Assembly (NCBI GenBank): GCA_947165895.1
Contig: CAMVCB010000010.1
Span: 1 to 60,134, forward strand
Length of the DNA stretch: 60,134 nucleotides
Source: an uncultured Treponema sp.
GTDB lineage: Bacteria; Spirochaetota; Spirochaetia; Treponematales; Treponemataceae
Reading direction: 5' to 3'
Part shown: positions 45,101-53,015 of the stretch, piece by piece
Layout of the letters: each line of letters begins with the position of its first letter
Position numbering within the stretch: the stretch's first letter is position 1
The notes under the pieces: model-generated
What the model saw: the letters and a program-made list of their open reading frames with translations, nothing else
Told to the model about the DNA's origin: nothing
Databases searched by the model: none
Made by a program: the position numbers and the translations under genes

Positions 45101-48100
45101 GTTTATCTGAAAGTAGATACAACCAAGCCTGAAATCCGTAATGTTTTCTATAGGCTTTCTGACAGCACAACAGAAATAACAGCAATAACTCCGTCTGCTG
45201 ATGAACTATCTGAAATGCTGTCAAACAGTACAAAACCAGCCGGATGGGAAATTCTTACTCCCGCTGGATTAGATTATATTGGCGGAACAAGTTCTTCAAG
45301 CCGTTTATGGATTCTGTATGATTTCTGGGATGATAACGGTGTTAAAGAAATTGAAACAGAACAGATTAAGAGGGAAGATCAGAGTGTAGATGGAGTTTCT
45401 TCTGCAACATTTACGCCAACAGAAAATTCAGATCCAGCTTATCGTCTCATAAAATTTGATTTGTCAACTCTTAACAGCGGTGATAACAAACTGACTTTGA
45501 AAGTAAAAGATCAGGCAGACAGCTCTTCTGAACCGAAAGAATACACAGTTAAGATTGATAATACAGCTCCAGGTGTAGATATACGAAATCCTCAGGAGGG
45601 AAGTGATGAGTATGGTTCCCTGTCTGTTTCTGCAAGCGGTTCTGTATCTGATGAACATATTAATAATAGAGATATTAATAACATACCAGGTCTTTACTTT
45701 GCCATTACAAAGGATGAAACAAAGCCAGATGTGACATCAACAGACTGGACTAATATAAAAGACTGTGTGACAGGAACTGGCAGATGGAATATTCTTTTTG
45801 ATAAGGATAATGATACTGACCTTGGTCTTGCAGATGATGGTTTCTATCATGTTAAAAAGCTTAATGAATATCTAAAAGTTCTTTATCCATCTGATTTCAC
45901 AGGAACAGAAGATATTCATAAGGATCTTTATTTCTGGGTTTACGCAGTAGATTCGCTTGGAAATTCAAATTATTCTTCTGCAGATAAGAGAAAAATTACT
46001 GTTTATACACAGGCAGACAAACCCGATCTTGCTATTGAGTATCCTGATTCAACTGCAACTACACTAGCCGGAATGATTCGTATTTCAGGAAGTGCCGAAA
46101 TCAGGGCTGAAAAAGTTGCCTCTGTCTGGTTGAAAATTGACCCGGAATATAACGGAACTTCATTTAATGACAGCGGATGGGAAACAAAGCTTACTGCATT
46201 GAATTCTGCTTACACGGTTGAAGACTCAGGTAATAGTATAATTGGACGTGCCGTAAAAGCTGATGGTACAACAAGCTGGCATTATACAATTAACTCAAAA
46301 AATGAGTTTGGTAAAATTGATGATGAAAACAGAAAAGTTGCCGTAAAAGCCTATGCTTTGAGTAGTACAAATAAAGCAAGTGAACTTAGAACAGTTAGCT
46401 TTACCATTAACCCTGATAAACCTCAGATTAAGAGTGCAGGTGATAGCGATGAGAATGTTTTAATTCTTGTTAATAAAGCTGACCCGACTAAGAAAATGCA
46501 GTATGAAGAGAATATGTGGATTAGCGGGGAATGGTATCTTGAAGGTTCTGTCCGACATGGTGCCGGAATTTACTTATTCACATATACTGAAACTGGCAAA
46601 GAAGGTATAGATTTAATAAATCCATTAACATTAAAAAATACAGGTTCCGGTAATATAATATTAACAGAACGAAATGATACAATGGATGCTGGTGCAAGTG
46701 CTAAAAACTGGGATTTTAAGATTCCTGTTGGAGCTTCCGGTAATGATAAAGCCGGTACAAATGAATTTACTATAAAAATCCTGGATAATAGTTCATCAAA
46801 AGCTAAAGAAGAAAAGACCATTAAAGTCCGTTATGATAATAGTGCTCCAAACAGCTTTATTGCAAAGACTTCAAATGGTGTAATATCTTCTATAAATAAG
46901 GACTTTAGAAACAGTAACGGACAGTTTGCTCTTAGCGGAACAATAAAGGAAAATGAGTCAGCTGGTGAATCTGGTGTAAAGAGAATTGCATTCTATTTTA
47001 CACGTGATGCAAACTCTACGCCAACCAGTACAAGTAAGACAAGATATTTTATTGATCCTCTTATTACAAAAGTTAGTTCAGCAACAACAGAGCCTGATAA
47101 ATATAGAAATAATTATGTTGATGTAAGTTCAACTGGAATTTCTTACTCAGATCCTGAGAATGGTGGTGATGGCTTGTATTGGTGTGAGACTGATATCTCT
47201 TCGGTTTCTGATAAGAATGTTACTCTTTCATCATTGCCAGCTGCTTTTACTCAGAATGTTCGAAAAGGCGGTTTGTGTAAAATTAACAATGTTGTTTACA
47301 CAATAAAAGCTAAATCAGGCCTTACAATCACTCTGGATTCTGCTCCTGCTTCTGCAGAAAAAGCATACTTTGCCCTGGCACAGGTAATTGATAATACCTC
47401 TATTGAAACAGGAACGACAAACCTCTTTACTGAAACAGATAGTCTTGTTAATCAGGATGGCGACTGTATGCAGGAAGGACTTACCGGAACTGGTGGAAAC
47501 TATGAATGGCAGGCAACTATAAATTCAACAAACCTTTATGATGGTCCGGTTACTCTTCATTTTGTTTACTATGATAAGGCAGGAAATTATAAAGCAGAAA
47601 CTTTTGCTGGAATGATTTGCAATAACGCTCCTCGCATCGCAAGTGTGGCTGTAAAGTCAGATTATGATGGTAATACAAAATTTGAAGATACTGCCAATGA
47701 GATTTCCAGATACTATCCGGCAGGAAAAAATTTGGCTAATAAAGCTCTGAAAGCTGTAGACGGCTCTGCTGGTCCAATTATCGTAAATAATAAAACTGAC
47801 GGATCTGCATTTATGACTCTTAAGGACATGAGTGCAATTGATGTAGAAATGGTAGGAGGAAACGGAAAACTGCATTATCAGTACGCAATTGGTGATACTG
47901 CTGGTGCAAATGGAATAAAGCACGGAAATGTTGAAAATTGGAAGGATGGAAGCGAAGATAACTATGATGAAAATTCAGATTATGTTGCAACTACTCATAC
48001 ACATACTATTGACTTGCCTGTATCTTTCTTTACAGATGAAAGTAAACCTGTCCCAAATAATACAAGTGCTAAGCCTGTAACCTGGTTCCAGTACAAAATC

Positions 48101-50710
48101 TGGGATGATACAGATGGTACAGAAAAATTTGTTGATTCTCAGAATGTAACCATTCAGATTCCTCTTGATATTCAGGTAACAGATGTAACTCCACCAAATG
48201 TTGTGATTGATCCTTTCTTATGGAAGTCGGCAACAGAAAACAGTCTTTACCAGAACAGCAGCAAAAATGGTCATATTGAACTGGAAGATGACTGGAAAAA
48301 TGCAAGCGGCTACTCTTCAACAGCAACAGATGGCGAATATGATTCAGATCCTAAAGTTTCTGGAAAATTTGTTCTCAAGGGGTATGTATATGACAACAAG
48401 CGTTTGAAAGATATCCAGATAACAATTCCAAAATCTACAGTTCTTACAAGTGCAACTACAGTCGCTGTTTATGATAATCAGAATAAGACCTGGAAAGATT
48501 CTGATACGGAAGGGGAGGTTACAGAACTGACTAAGGGAACAATGGAGAGTAATGGTTGGCACTTTACGGTTTCTGATAAAACTGATGACGGAGCATATTT
48601 TAATGATAAAGGTCACAAAGTAATGTGGACTTTTGAATATGACACAGAAAAAATAAGTAACATAGCCGCCTCTGATGTTACAATTACAGTTTCTGCAAAT
48701 GACAAGGAAGGTATTTCGTCAGAATCAGCTCAAAATACAAACACTTCTACTGGTACTACAGATGCAACGAAGCATAAGCCTGCATACCGTATGGACGTTG
48801 TTCCTTATATTTCTGGAGTTACAACAAGTCTTTCAACATTAAAGAATAATAACCCTAGTGTATATGCAAGAACCGCACAGGGACATTATCCTGTTAAGAG
48901 TGATGAAACGGTTACTATAAGCGGCTTCAACCTTGGTACAAATACAAGTCTGAATATCAGTAGCCTTTCTACATCTGGCGCTTATGAAATAACGGTTAAT
49001 GACATTAAGTCTCTTAACAATTTGAATAATAACAACGGAAAGGGAAGCTACAACAAAACTGTAGATTTTGCAACAAACCCTACCGGTGTTTATTCAACCT
49101 ACGCAAATTACTACAACCGTCAGCCGAATAACGATAATAATAATCTGCTTACAGATGATATTTACTTTGATGTATGGCAATTTAAGGATGCTGGTATTTC
49201 TCAGTCATCTGGTTATATCACAGAACCGATTATGAAGGTAAATCCTAAAAACGGTATGCTGAACTTTGGCTTCAATTCAGGTCCTGCAAACTATTGTATG
49301 GCAAACGGACAGAATACATCATATACGACTTGGGTTGGTAACTATGCCCGCTTCTCAACTTGTGGATTTGCAGTTGATGAAAATGGTAACACACACGGAA
49401 TTACTGTAGGTTTGGATACAAACCCTGGAAATAATACGAGTGCTGGTCGTATGACATATCTTACAAGCAAGTGGGGAACAAGTTATTTGGGAACTGATGG
49501 AAATTATCAAGGATGGAATTCTAGTCGAATTGAAAATATTGGTGCTCCAAAAGGTACGTATAATGGTGTAACGTTTGATTCTGGTGTATTTATTGAAGAT
49601 AAACTTGCTTCTCCTTCACTGGCAACCATAGTTCGTGGAGATAATACTTATGTATTCTTAGCTTATTATGACGATTTAAATGCTGAAATTCGCTTTAAAT
49701 GGGGAAATTTGGCAACTGCTACCAACAGTTACACAGGTGCTGCTGATGACAAAACATATGGAGGTAAAAAAATTGGCTATTGCTTTGATCAGTTCCAGGA
49801 TCAAATGTCTTATGGCTTGGATTGGAATGCCCATACAGTATTTGATGTAAACCAAAAAAATCAATATTTCAGTACAATTGCAGGCCCTTCAATGACCGCA
49901 AAAGCTGGAAACTATGTTTCTATTGATGTTGTTAAGGGAACATCTATTTCAACAGATGTTGTTGTTGCTACCTGGTATGATGCAACTGCCAATAAATGGT
50001 GGTACAGTTACAAGAAAAAACCATATAGTGATAATGATATGAGTTCTACAACTGGCGACGAGTATTGGTCTACTCCATTTATGTTAAAGAGTAATGCCGG
50101 CGAAAACTGTCAGATTGCCGTTGATAAAGTTGGAGGAATTCATATTGCTTCTTACGACAGTTCTCGTGCAGATTTAGTTTATGCTTATCTTTCTAGTTAT
50201 GCTGATACGAGCCCGCAGGTTGTTACAGTTGATGCTTATGCCTTCACTGGAACAAATATAAGACTTGATACTATTGTTTCTGATGATGGCAAATATATTA
50301 TTCCATATATTGGTTACTATATGAGTTCAACTCAAAAAACAAAGATGGCATATCTTCCTGGAGTAATTTCTGCTGATGCTGCTGTTGCAACTCGTGAAGA
50401 TGTTAATATTCCAAATGGAGTTGATAGCTCAGAAGCTGTAACTGCAACTTGGGAAAGTTCTATAATTCCTTCTACAAGCCGCTATGCAGATAATTATGCT
50501 TATAGCTATGTTAACGTAGGTTTATGGAAAGATGCTGATACAGGAAAAGCTAAGCCAATGACAGGAACAGATGTCAAATATTCAGATATAACAGGGTTAT
50601 CTAAAACCAATACAAGTAAGACCTTTGGTAACGGTACAAAAAATCCAGTCGTAGCTTATGCAACTCGTGTAGGTACCCGCGGCCACCTCGAAACCGCCCA
50701 GATGAAATAA
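39200..50710 (+). CDS. Giant Ig-repeat surface lipoprotein
   Basis: A single open frame of 3,836 residues. It starts at ATG 39200 with GAGGG upstream; the N terminus (VYFSIVIILAAGAYIAC) is a lipoprotein signal with Cys about residue 31. At least 15 Ig-like (Big-type) modules follow, each opening with a D(N/T)xxP linker: VDNTPPVV (about 138), YDNEAPVI (895), IDTSAPVL (1033), KDTEAPEI (1173), VDTQAPVA (1529), VDSVDPVV (1695), VDTTKPEI (1972), IDNTAPGV (2119), DVTPPNVV (2996) and others. The last 640 residues are an unrecognised beta-rich region with many Asn and Tyr. It probably projects from the cell surface as an adhesin. There is no sortase or type V anchor. Base composition changes along the gene, with a G+C-richer first kilobase. 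Confidence 0.85.
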   Translation: MFVQKFKKVFEFVYFSIVIILAAGAYIACDIGLGGAVDTEPPTGGISSPGDNAVIRDSFAIKGSWKDDGAVGKVTVALRNTSTNSTNTYNATVASDGTWLCAVNPADSSQPLADGNYVATVTLYDNGGHTGKLTRSYTVDNTPPVVILSYLKSKDDSATEIKTYGKLFTLSGKAADDNNINRIDVKVYQDEACSTELRTITKQNVPAAIEQDVASFGTEEYSAIYGENSTNSQVRYCKVFAYDDAQRYPADGSAQTDSDKLGNCQTSYYFQTTIEKLGYDKYKTNDLYAMFNGTYSNGSQDSSRAALTSDEISTVKKTLTETAVKVGTFALNPENSPTYRVIGLNKVLAKSESMEKEGTSLYPINEAVSSYILTNGTSDTGTPLTITVTPGRDNYAIETSTVVAYFQECDKYGNVVIKDNNGNGKYVVKDKDGNIKKDSSGNYIDENGNSISYVEPLKEAEKIIIGTGSSSITSNAVSTLTYTGLETSHCYRVFVDGKDTQGNQILPAFDVNGNSQIYAFYLDPLNGVIELSISGNPWGQDAVNFEPVTNYISSATANEDYKQFKVLLNYSYTGDQRLDVYKKESDGSFTVINVSELEKGTDKTYPISIKADDLTSDAVTMTYKLENTDKTSYSRERSITVYRDNTLPEVTSLVIPATRDTSNTFFQFSGTAKDPLSASNITGSGIAEVWVTLYQTKIENGQEVEDTAKSVTVKATGTESWYLQINKNNTEDYSKYQTLLAEEGKKKIKVKVIDKVGLEKETTPKDWTYKPTKPIFEIKSYTPEGGSEINLNNSYSFNTGTKFTLKGSASDNYGIENITVTQIKSNASVEQQTLSIKNSKITYDEGTKEWTISGLPLIPDGTSAKDAIGKYEYKFTVTDKAGIDTEESESLKIVYDNEAPVISKVHADIDITNGSDNAKDSDKTKWYKNLTQYIKVSASDGDGSGIASVEWCTLKDGVEPDASTEWQPLTIKTELAGENFITTYNGSVVFTDDAAGNKLYIRATDNVGNVTKFTTKKTVNSVTSDIDYIVFNIDTSAPVLKAAYYEIEGISGLKYPAGTIYLDGSKKITVYGQYSDVHSGVKDLQLSLGTTSFTKFYSTEDLTYNTDEHGNNISLKTPESGWKTSIDAENAIKSWKVEFKPLIAENQTVAFDVTGENNAGGKTEIKPVFSVIKDTEAPEIIRENLEFTITDNKAVVYMKGEKGKTGEKYYVNNTRDKFTLHSIATDNIALDSIELKAKDKDGNYVTILSTKSGSAASWTFSNIDLSSLSEKATLCVEVTDLAGNKNIEDNQKIELIFDTAAPKGVHLQDGKGKDIYFRIGNGKNDDNENVTNGEGKYNSDLDDEVGSKYSAETYGNAKNLEIRGLFDDGNIFDTTKDVSGLKTIYYKVYKKSEYTTEVQDKLKEVTGKTDKELLTLYKGFADEIKADHTGEIIPSALVEKRVFFTNDTSMSDDTNLTIQGSITDKEGKTKHWAIIKSNFDTKLTGFDEENNYLVLVAEDNVGNYAVDCVKLNYGEKKDYIYNNFSLNVDTQAPVADNFTCSAEYTNASDSAEGKLRNGDIILTGTIADYLKGGSSLTSSVSELKSLIIKVGATNNKIEFKIKEEEENSTVVKNYYVNDVKQTVVPAAGADLDSFTNILTTNKISDAANAALAVRKWKATIPGTYFAGLSGNVVISVIAKDNAGNEKEETAANVIVDSVDPVVNLNLTENTTVNGKQTLKGTISDSYLTEDPAEASEPGTLELFYTTKTGTTAAPASIDSATAAKADASTAWRKYGTIKHASSFEFKDIDTAKLILSGGTDSTTYIPDQTKVYFTVKATDKAGNIGFSTPKSFTVDQDTDRPVITIKNLPLESMTSAGVWAKNNQLFGTATDDDGVSAVYVMRKNADDEEPSASDDGWGNNLLEGGIWQYSIPKDGHGVFYFRVVDSQTPANTYISSATNSLQSTPKIYDNKSTPNQYGIRGETTDSRVYLKVDTTKPEIRNVFYRLSDSTTEITAITPSADELSEMLSNSTKPAGWEILTPAGLDYIGGTSSSSRLWILYDFWDDNGVKEIETEQIKREDQSVDGVSSATFTPTENSDPAYRLIKFDLSTLNSGDNKLTLKVKDQADSSSEPKEYTVKIDNTAPGVDIRNPQEGSDEYGSLSVSASGSVSDEHINNRDINNIPGLYFAITKDETKPDVTSTDWTNIKDCVTGTGRWNILFDKDNDTDLGLADDGFYHVKKLNEYLKVLYPSDFTGTEDIHKDLYFWVYAVDSLGNSNYSSADKRKITVYTQADKPDLAIEYPDSTATTLAGMIRISGSAEIRAEKVASVWLKIDPEYNGTSFNDSGWETKLTALNSAYTVEDSGNSIIGRAVKADGTTSWHYTINSKNEFGKIDDENRKVAVKAYALSSTNKASELRTVSFTINPDKPQIKSAGDSDENVLILVNKADPTKKMQYEENMWISGEWYLEGSVRHGAGIYLFTYTETGKEGIDLINPLTLKNTGSGNIILTERNDTMDAGASAKNWDFKIPVGASGNDKAGTNEFTIKILDNSSSKAKEEKTIKVRYDNSAPNSFIAKTSNGVISSINKDFRNSNGQFALSGTIKENESAGESGVKRIAFYFTRDANSTPTSTSKTRYFIDPLITKVSSATTEPDKYRNNYVDVSSTGISYSDPENGGDGLYWCETDISSVSDKNVTLSSLPAAFTQNVRKGGLCKINNVVYTIKAKSGLTITLDSAPASAEKAYFALAQVIDNTSIETGTTNLFTETDSLVNQDGDCMQEGLTGTGGNYEWQATINSTNLYDGPVTLHFVYYDKAGNYKAETFAGMICNNAPRIASVAVKSDYDGNTKFEDTANEISRYYPAGKNLANKALKAVDGSAGPIIVNNKTDGSAFMTLKDMSAIDVEMVGGNGKLHYQYAIGDTAGANGIKHGNVENWKDGSEDNYDENSDYVATTHTHTIDLPVSFFTDESKPVPNNTSAKPVTWFQYKIWDDTDGTEKFVDSQNVTIQIPLDIQVTDVTPPNVVIDPFLWKSATENSLYQNSSKNGHIELEDDWKNASGYSSTATDGEYDSDPKVSGKFVLKGYVYDNKRLKDIQITIPKSTVLTSATTVAVYDNQNKTWKDSDTEGEVTELTKGTMESNGWHFTVSDKTDDGAYFNDKGHKVMWTFEYDTEKISNIAASDVTITVSANDKEGISSESAQNTNTSTGTTDATKHKPAYRMDVVPYISGVTTSLSTLKNNNPSVYARTAQGHYPVKSDETVTISGFNLGTNTSLNISSLSTSGAYEITVNDIKSLNNLNNNNGKGSYNKTVDFATNPTGVYSTYANYYNRQPNNDNNNLLTDDIYFDVWQFKDAGISQSSGYITEPIMKVNPKNGMLNFGFNSGPANYCMANGQNTSYTTWVGNYARFSTCGFAVDENGNTHGITVGLDTNPGNNTSAGRMTYLTSKWGTSYLGTDGNYQGWNSSRIENIGAPKGTYNGVTFDSGVFIEDKLASPSLATIVRGDNTYVFLAYYDDLNAEIRFKWGNLATATNSYTGAADDKTYGGKKIGYCFDQFQDQMSYGLDWNAHTVFDVNQKNQYFSTIAGPSMTAKAGNYVSIDVVKGTSISTDVVVATWYDATANKWWYSYKKKPYSDNDMSSTTGDEYWSTPFMLKSNAGENCQIAVDKVGGIHIASYDSSRADLVYAYLSSYADTSPQVVTVDAYAFTGTNIRLDTIVSDDGKYIIPYIGYYMSSTQKTKMAYLPGVISADAAVATREDVNIPNGVDSSEAVTATWESSIIPSTSRYADNYAYSYVNVGLWKDADTGKAKPMTGTDVKYSDITGLSKTNTSKTFGNGTKNPVVAYATRVGTRGHLETAQMK

Positions 50711-50721
50711 GCCGCAAATAA

Positions 50722-50738
50722 ATTTTGCTTGCTTATAA
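50722..50738 (+). repeat. Shared boundary sequence, cassette 1
   Basis: ATTTTGCTTGCTTATAA is repeated exactly at 51768-51784. Each copy marks the far (non-gene) side of a 22-bp repeat array linked to an Rpn gene. Confidence 0.85.
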
Positions 50739-50746
50739 CAAAAAAA

Positions 50747-50784
50747 ATTAGTTGCCGTAAAAAAATAATTTTACGGCAACTAAT
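50747..50784 (+). terminator. 16-bp perfect hairpin after the giant gene
   Basis: ATTAGTTGCCGTAAAA (50747-50762) and TTTTACGGCAACTAAT (50769-50784) are perfect complements. The right arm contains the first unit of the array, so the hairpin may act both as terminator of the giant gene and as an inverted repeat unit. Confidence 0.75.
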
Positions 50785-50929
50785 CATTTTATGAGTGGCA
50801 ACTAAAGACTTCGTGTACAGCAACTAACGAAGTCTTTAGAAGCAATTAACAAACTTATTAGAAGCAATTAACAAAGCCTTTATAAGCAACTAATTACTTC
50901 GTTAGCAGCAAGTAATTGACAGGTAGTTT
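50776..50929 (+). repeat. 22-bp tandem array 1 (seven units)
   Basis: Units begin exactly every 22 bases at 50776, 50798, 50820, 50842, 50864, 50886 and 50908. Each has the conserved 8-base head GCAACTAA (variants GCAATTAA, GCAAGTAA) and a 14-base tail that varies, some tails resembling each other's reverse complement (GACTTCG / CGAAGTC). The array lies directly 3' of the decayed Rpn gene on the minus strand. Confidence 0.9.
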
Positions 50930-50930
50930 A

Positions 50931-51609
50931 CTAGGCCTTGCCCTGAGCTTTTTCACTTATAATTTTCTGTACTTGTTCTTCTGTCATTTTTAATGATTTA
51001 GCGATTATATCAACAGGAACATTATTTTCATGCAGACCAATTACGGCTTCAATAGCTTTTTCTTATTTACCATCTTCACGGGCTTCTTCCTGTTTTACTG
51101 CAATATCCATCTTATAATCATATTTTGCACATAACATGTTTGTTACCTCCCGCGCTTTCCTGTCAAGGTAATCTGTAAGAATACCTTCTTCTTTTGCGAT
51201 CTCAATAGCGTGTCTTAAAGAACGCTTTTTGAAATGTTTGCTATAGTTCTGCTCAACAATTTCAAGAAATCTGCAATACTGCTTAAGAATATCACAATTA
51301 TTAGAAATCGGCAAATTCATGTAGTTTGAACAATTTTTTACCTTTACAACCAGTTCCAGTTTGCTGCTGTCTTTTGTATAAAAAGCATCTGATAATCTGA
51401 GTTCCTCTTCCAGTGGCTGTTCCTTTTTTCCAACGTAAACAACATAAAAGTCTGGATTCGGAATTCTGTAAACCTTTTCCTGATAGCGTACTTTTATAGG
51501 GACGATGCCTTCGTAAATTCTTGTGACATATTCCAAACAGCGGAAAGGCATGTTTTCATTATAAATCTGTAAAAACAGAATCCTTGTAATTTCTTCTCCA
51601 AAAAGCCAT
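50931..51609 (-). pseudogene. Decayed Rpn-family nuclease (cassette 1)
   Basis: The frame resumes in pieces. ATG 51609, after GAGAGG, encodes MAFWRRNYKDSVFTDL, matching the start of the intact copy (RNYKDSLFRF), then breaks. A second frame (51551-51063) encodes NMPFRCLEYVTRIYE onward, the part just after the nuclease core. An in-frame TAA at 51063 then interrupts the tail, which continues to EQVQKIISEKAQGKA and a stop at 50931. The region between, with the acidic and ExQ catalytic residues, is deleted. The tail DIIAKSLKMTEEQVQKIISE is nearly identical to the intact copy. Confidence 0.8.
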
Positions 51610-51631
51610 TTTTTTTACCTCTCAAATTTAT

Positions 51632-51691
51632 ATTTTCTCTCCACCGTTAAAATAGGCAAAAAAATGCAAATTCCGGCAATGTTTTCAAAAA
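51632..51691 (-). repeat. Conserved leader of Rpn cassette 1
   Basis: About 60 bases starting ATTTTCTCTCCACCGTTAAA on the plus strand recur at 52881-52940 with only a few changes, upstream of the second Rpn gene. It is probably the promoter/leader or one end of the duplicated cassette. Confidence 0.85.
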
Positions 51692-51767
51692 TTTTTTTTG
51701 TTTGGATTATGATATTTATTGAATGGTGGAGGAGGTTGATATTTGCAAAAAGGTAGTGAGAAATCCC

Positions 51768-51784
51768 ATTTTGCTTGCTTATAA
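51768..51784 (+). repeat. Shared boundary sequence, cassette 2
   Basis: Exact second copy of the 50722 boundary, at the far end of the second array. The bases between the two cassettes (51692-51767) are not duplicated and hold no gene. Confidence 0.85.
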
Positions 51785-51786
51785 AT

Positions 51787-51940
51787 ATGCATCCACATAA
51801 GATTTCGTATGCGTCTATATAAGAAATCATATGCGTCCACATATCATTTCATATGCGTCCACATATCATTTCATATGCGTCCACATATTATTTCTTATGT
51901 TACTGCATAAAATTTTTTATGCAGTAACATGTTGATAAGC
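51787..51940 (+). repeat. 22-bp tandem array 2 (seven units)
   Basis: Units begin exactly every 22 bases at 51787, 51809, 51831, 51853, 51875, 51897 and 51919. The consensus opening is ATGCGTCCACATATCATTTC; two adjacent units are identical, the outer ones diverge. The last two units form a perfect inverted repeat (51897-51912 with 51915-51930), a hairpin just 3' of the intact Rpn gene. Period and unit number match array 1 although the sequence differs. Confidence 0.92.
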
Positions 51941-51946
51941 AGTGTG

Positions 51947-52858
51947 TTAGGCCTTGTCCTGATTTTCACTTATAATTTTCTGTACTTGTTCTTCTGTCAT
52001 TTTTAATGATTTAGCGATTACTTCAATAGAAACGCCATTTGCATAGAAACTTTTTGCAGCTTCAATGGTTTTTTGAGAGGAACCAATAGAAATGCCTTCA
52101 TCAAAGCCTTCATTACGGATTGCTTTTTCATAAGTTTCTTTATCAAATTGTGTAAGAATGCTATTCATAATTTTTGCCTTTTCTTCTCTAAAGAAGCCCT
52201 CAAGAAAATTATGCGCAATTGCATAATCCATAGCTTCATTTACTGCATCCTGAAATGATAATGGATTTTCACCTTCCATATTCTGACGTATCCTTGCAAT
52301 AAACTCACTGTAATCATATAACGCTTTGCAGTTTTTTTGAAGTTCCTGACTATGATTTTTATTTATATTTATCACTGTTGCTGTCCATTCGAAATTATTT
52401 GAATCATCAGGGGTAAGAAAAGCATCTGATAAATGATACTGGAATAAATCTGGAAACTTATTCTGACCATTATAAAAGACTATATATTTGGGTGTTGGAA
52501 GTTTTATTAATTTTCCACCATAAATATTCAGTTTTTGTTTAGATATGAAATTTTCATAAAGTTTTGAAAAATATAGCAGTCCCCGAACAGGCATATTTGG
52601 ATTGACTGTGCTTTGATGCTCGAATAAATACATCTCATCATTAATTAAAAATGAAAGGTCATTTTTTATGCTTATATAAATTACATCTTCAAGTGTTGTA
52701 ATTTCAAGTTGACTTGTATCCTCATAGTTACTGCCTCTTAGCGCATTATAAAGAGAAAGTAGCCATTTCCGGCTTCTTTCATTATTCCCTTTGAAAATAA
52801 ATCTGAATAGGCTGTCCTTGTAATTTCTGTTACCAGTTACATCATTAATTTCTGCCAT
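51947..52858 (-). CDS. Rpn-family PD-(D/E)XK nuclease (cassette 2)
   Basis: A 303-residue protein of the Rpn / PDDEXK_2 family of putative recombination-promoting nucleases. The core is visible as IKNDLSFLINDEMYLFEHQ (Asp67, Glu80, Gln82 from this start) followed by the family's NPNMPVRGLLYFSKLYE and YIVFYNGQNKFPD. The C-terminal tail (IAKSLKMTEEQVQKIISENQ) is a small helical segment shared with the decayed copy. I start at ATG 52858 because AGAGG lies 8 bases upstream; an in-frame GTG at 52867 is less likely. Directly 3' lies the second 22-bp array. Rpn proteins are known from E. coli to promote RecA-independent recombination. Confidence 0.82.
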   Translation of the reverse strand: MAEINDVTGNRNYKDSLFRFIFKGNNERSRKWLLSLYNALRGSNYEDTSQLEITTLEDVIYISIKNDLSFLINDEMYLFEHQSTVNPNMPVRGLLYFSKLYENFISKQKLNIYGGKLIKLPTPKYIVFYNGQNKFPDLFQYHLSDAFLTPDDSNNFEWTATVININKNHSQELQKNCKALYDYSEFIARIRQNMEGENPLSFQDAVNEAMDYAIAHNFLEGFFREEKAKIMNSILTQFDKETYEKAIRNEGFDEGISIGSSQKTIEAAKSFYANGVSIEVIAKSLKMTEEQVQKIISENQDKA

Positions 52859-52880
52859 TTCTAACACCTCTTAAAATTCA

Positions 52881-52940
52881 ATTTTCTCTCCACCGTTAAA
52901 ATAGCCAAAAAACTTCAAATTCCGGCAATGTTTTGAAAAA
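52881..52940 (-). repeat. Conserved leader of Rpn cassette 2
   Basis: Second copy of the 51632-51691 segment, ending TCCGGCAATGTTTTGAAAAA. It lies upstream of the intact Rpn gene, so gene, leader and array were duplicated together. Confidence 0.85.
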
Positions 52941-53015
52941 ATTCTTAACAATTGCGAAATTTGGTGAAAATCAGTAAACTAATACCAACTTTAAAAATAC
53001 TAAAGGAGTTTATTA

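Noticed and set aside
51063..51551. The 162-residue ORF as a complete gene
   Set aside because: It matches only the middle of the neighbouring Rpn protein, with its N-terminal piece in another frame upstream and its C-terminal piece continuing after a stop codon, so it is part of a pseudogene.
50776..51940. The two 22-bp arrays as CRISPR arrays
   Set aside because: Units are only 22 bp in total, the constant part is about 8 bases in array 1, there are no unique 30-bp spacers, and no cas gene is in the window.
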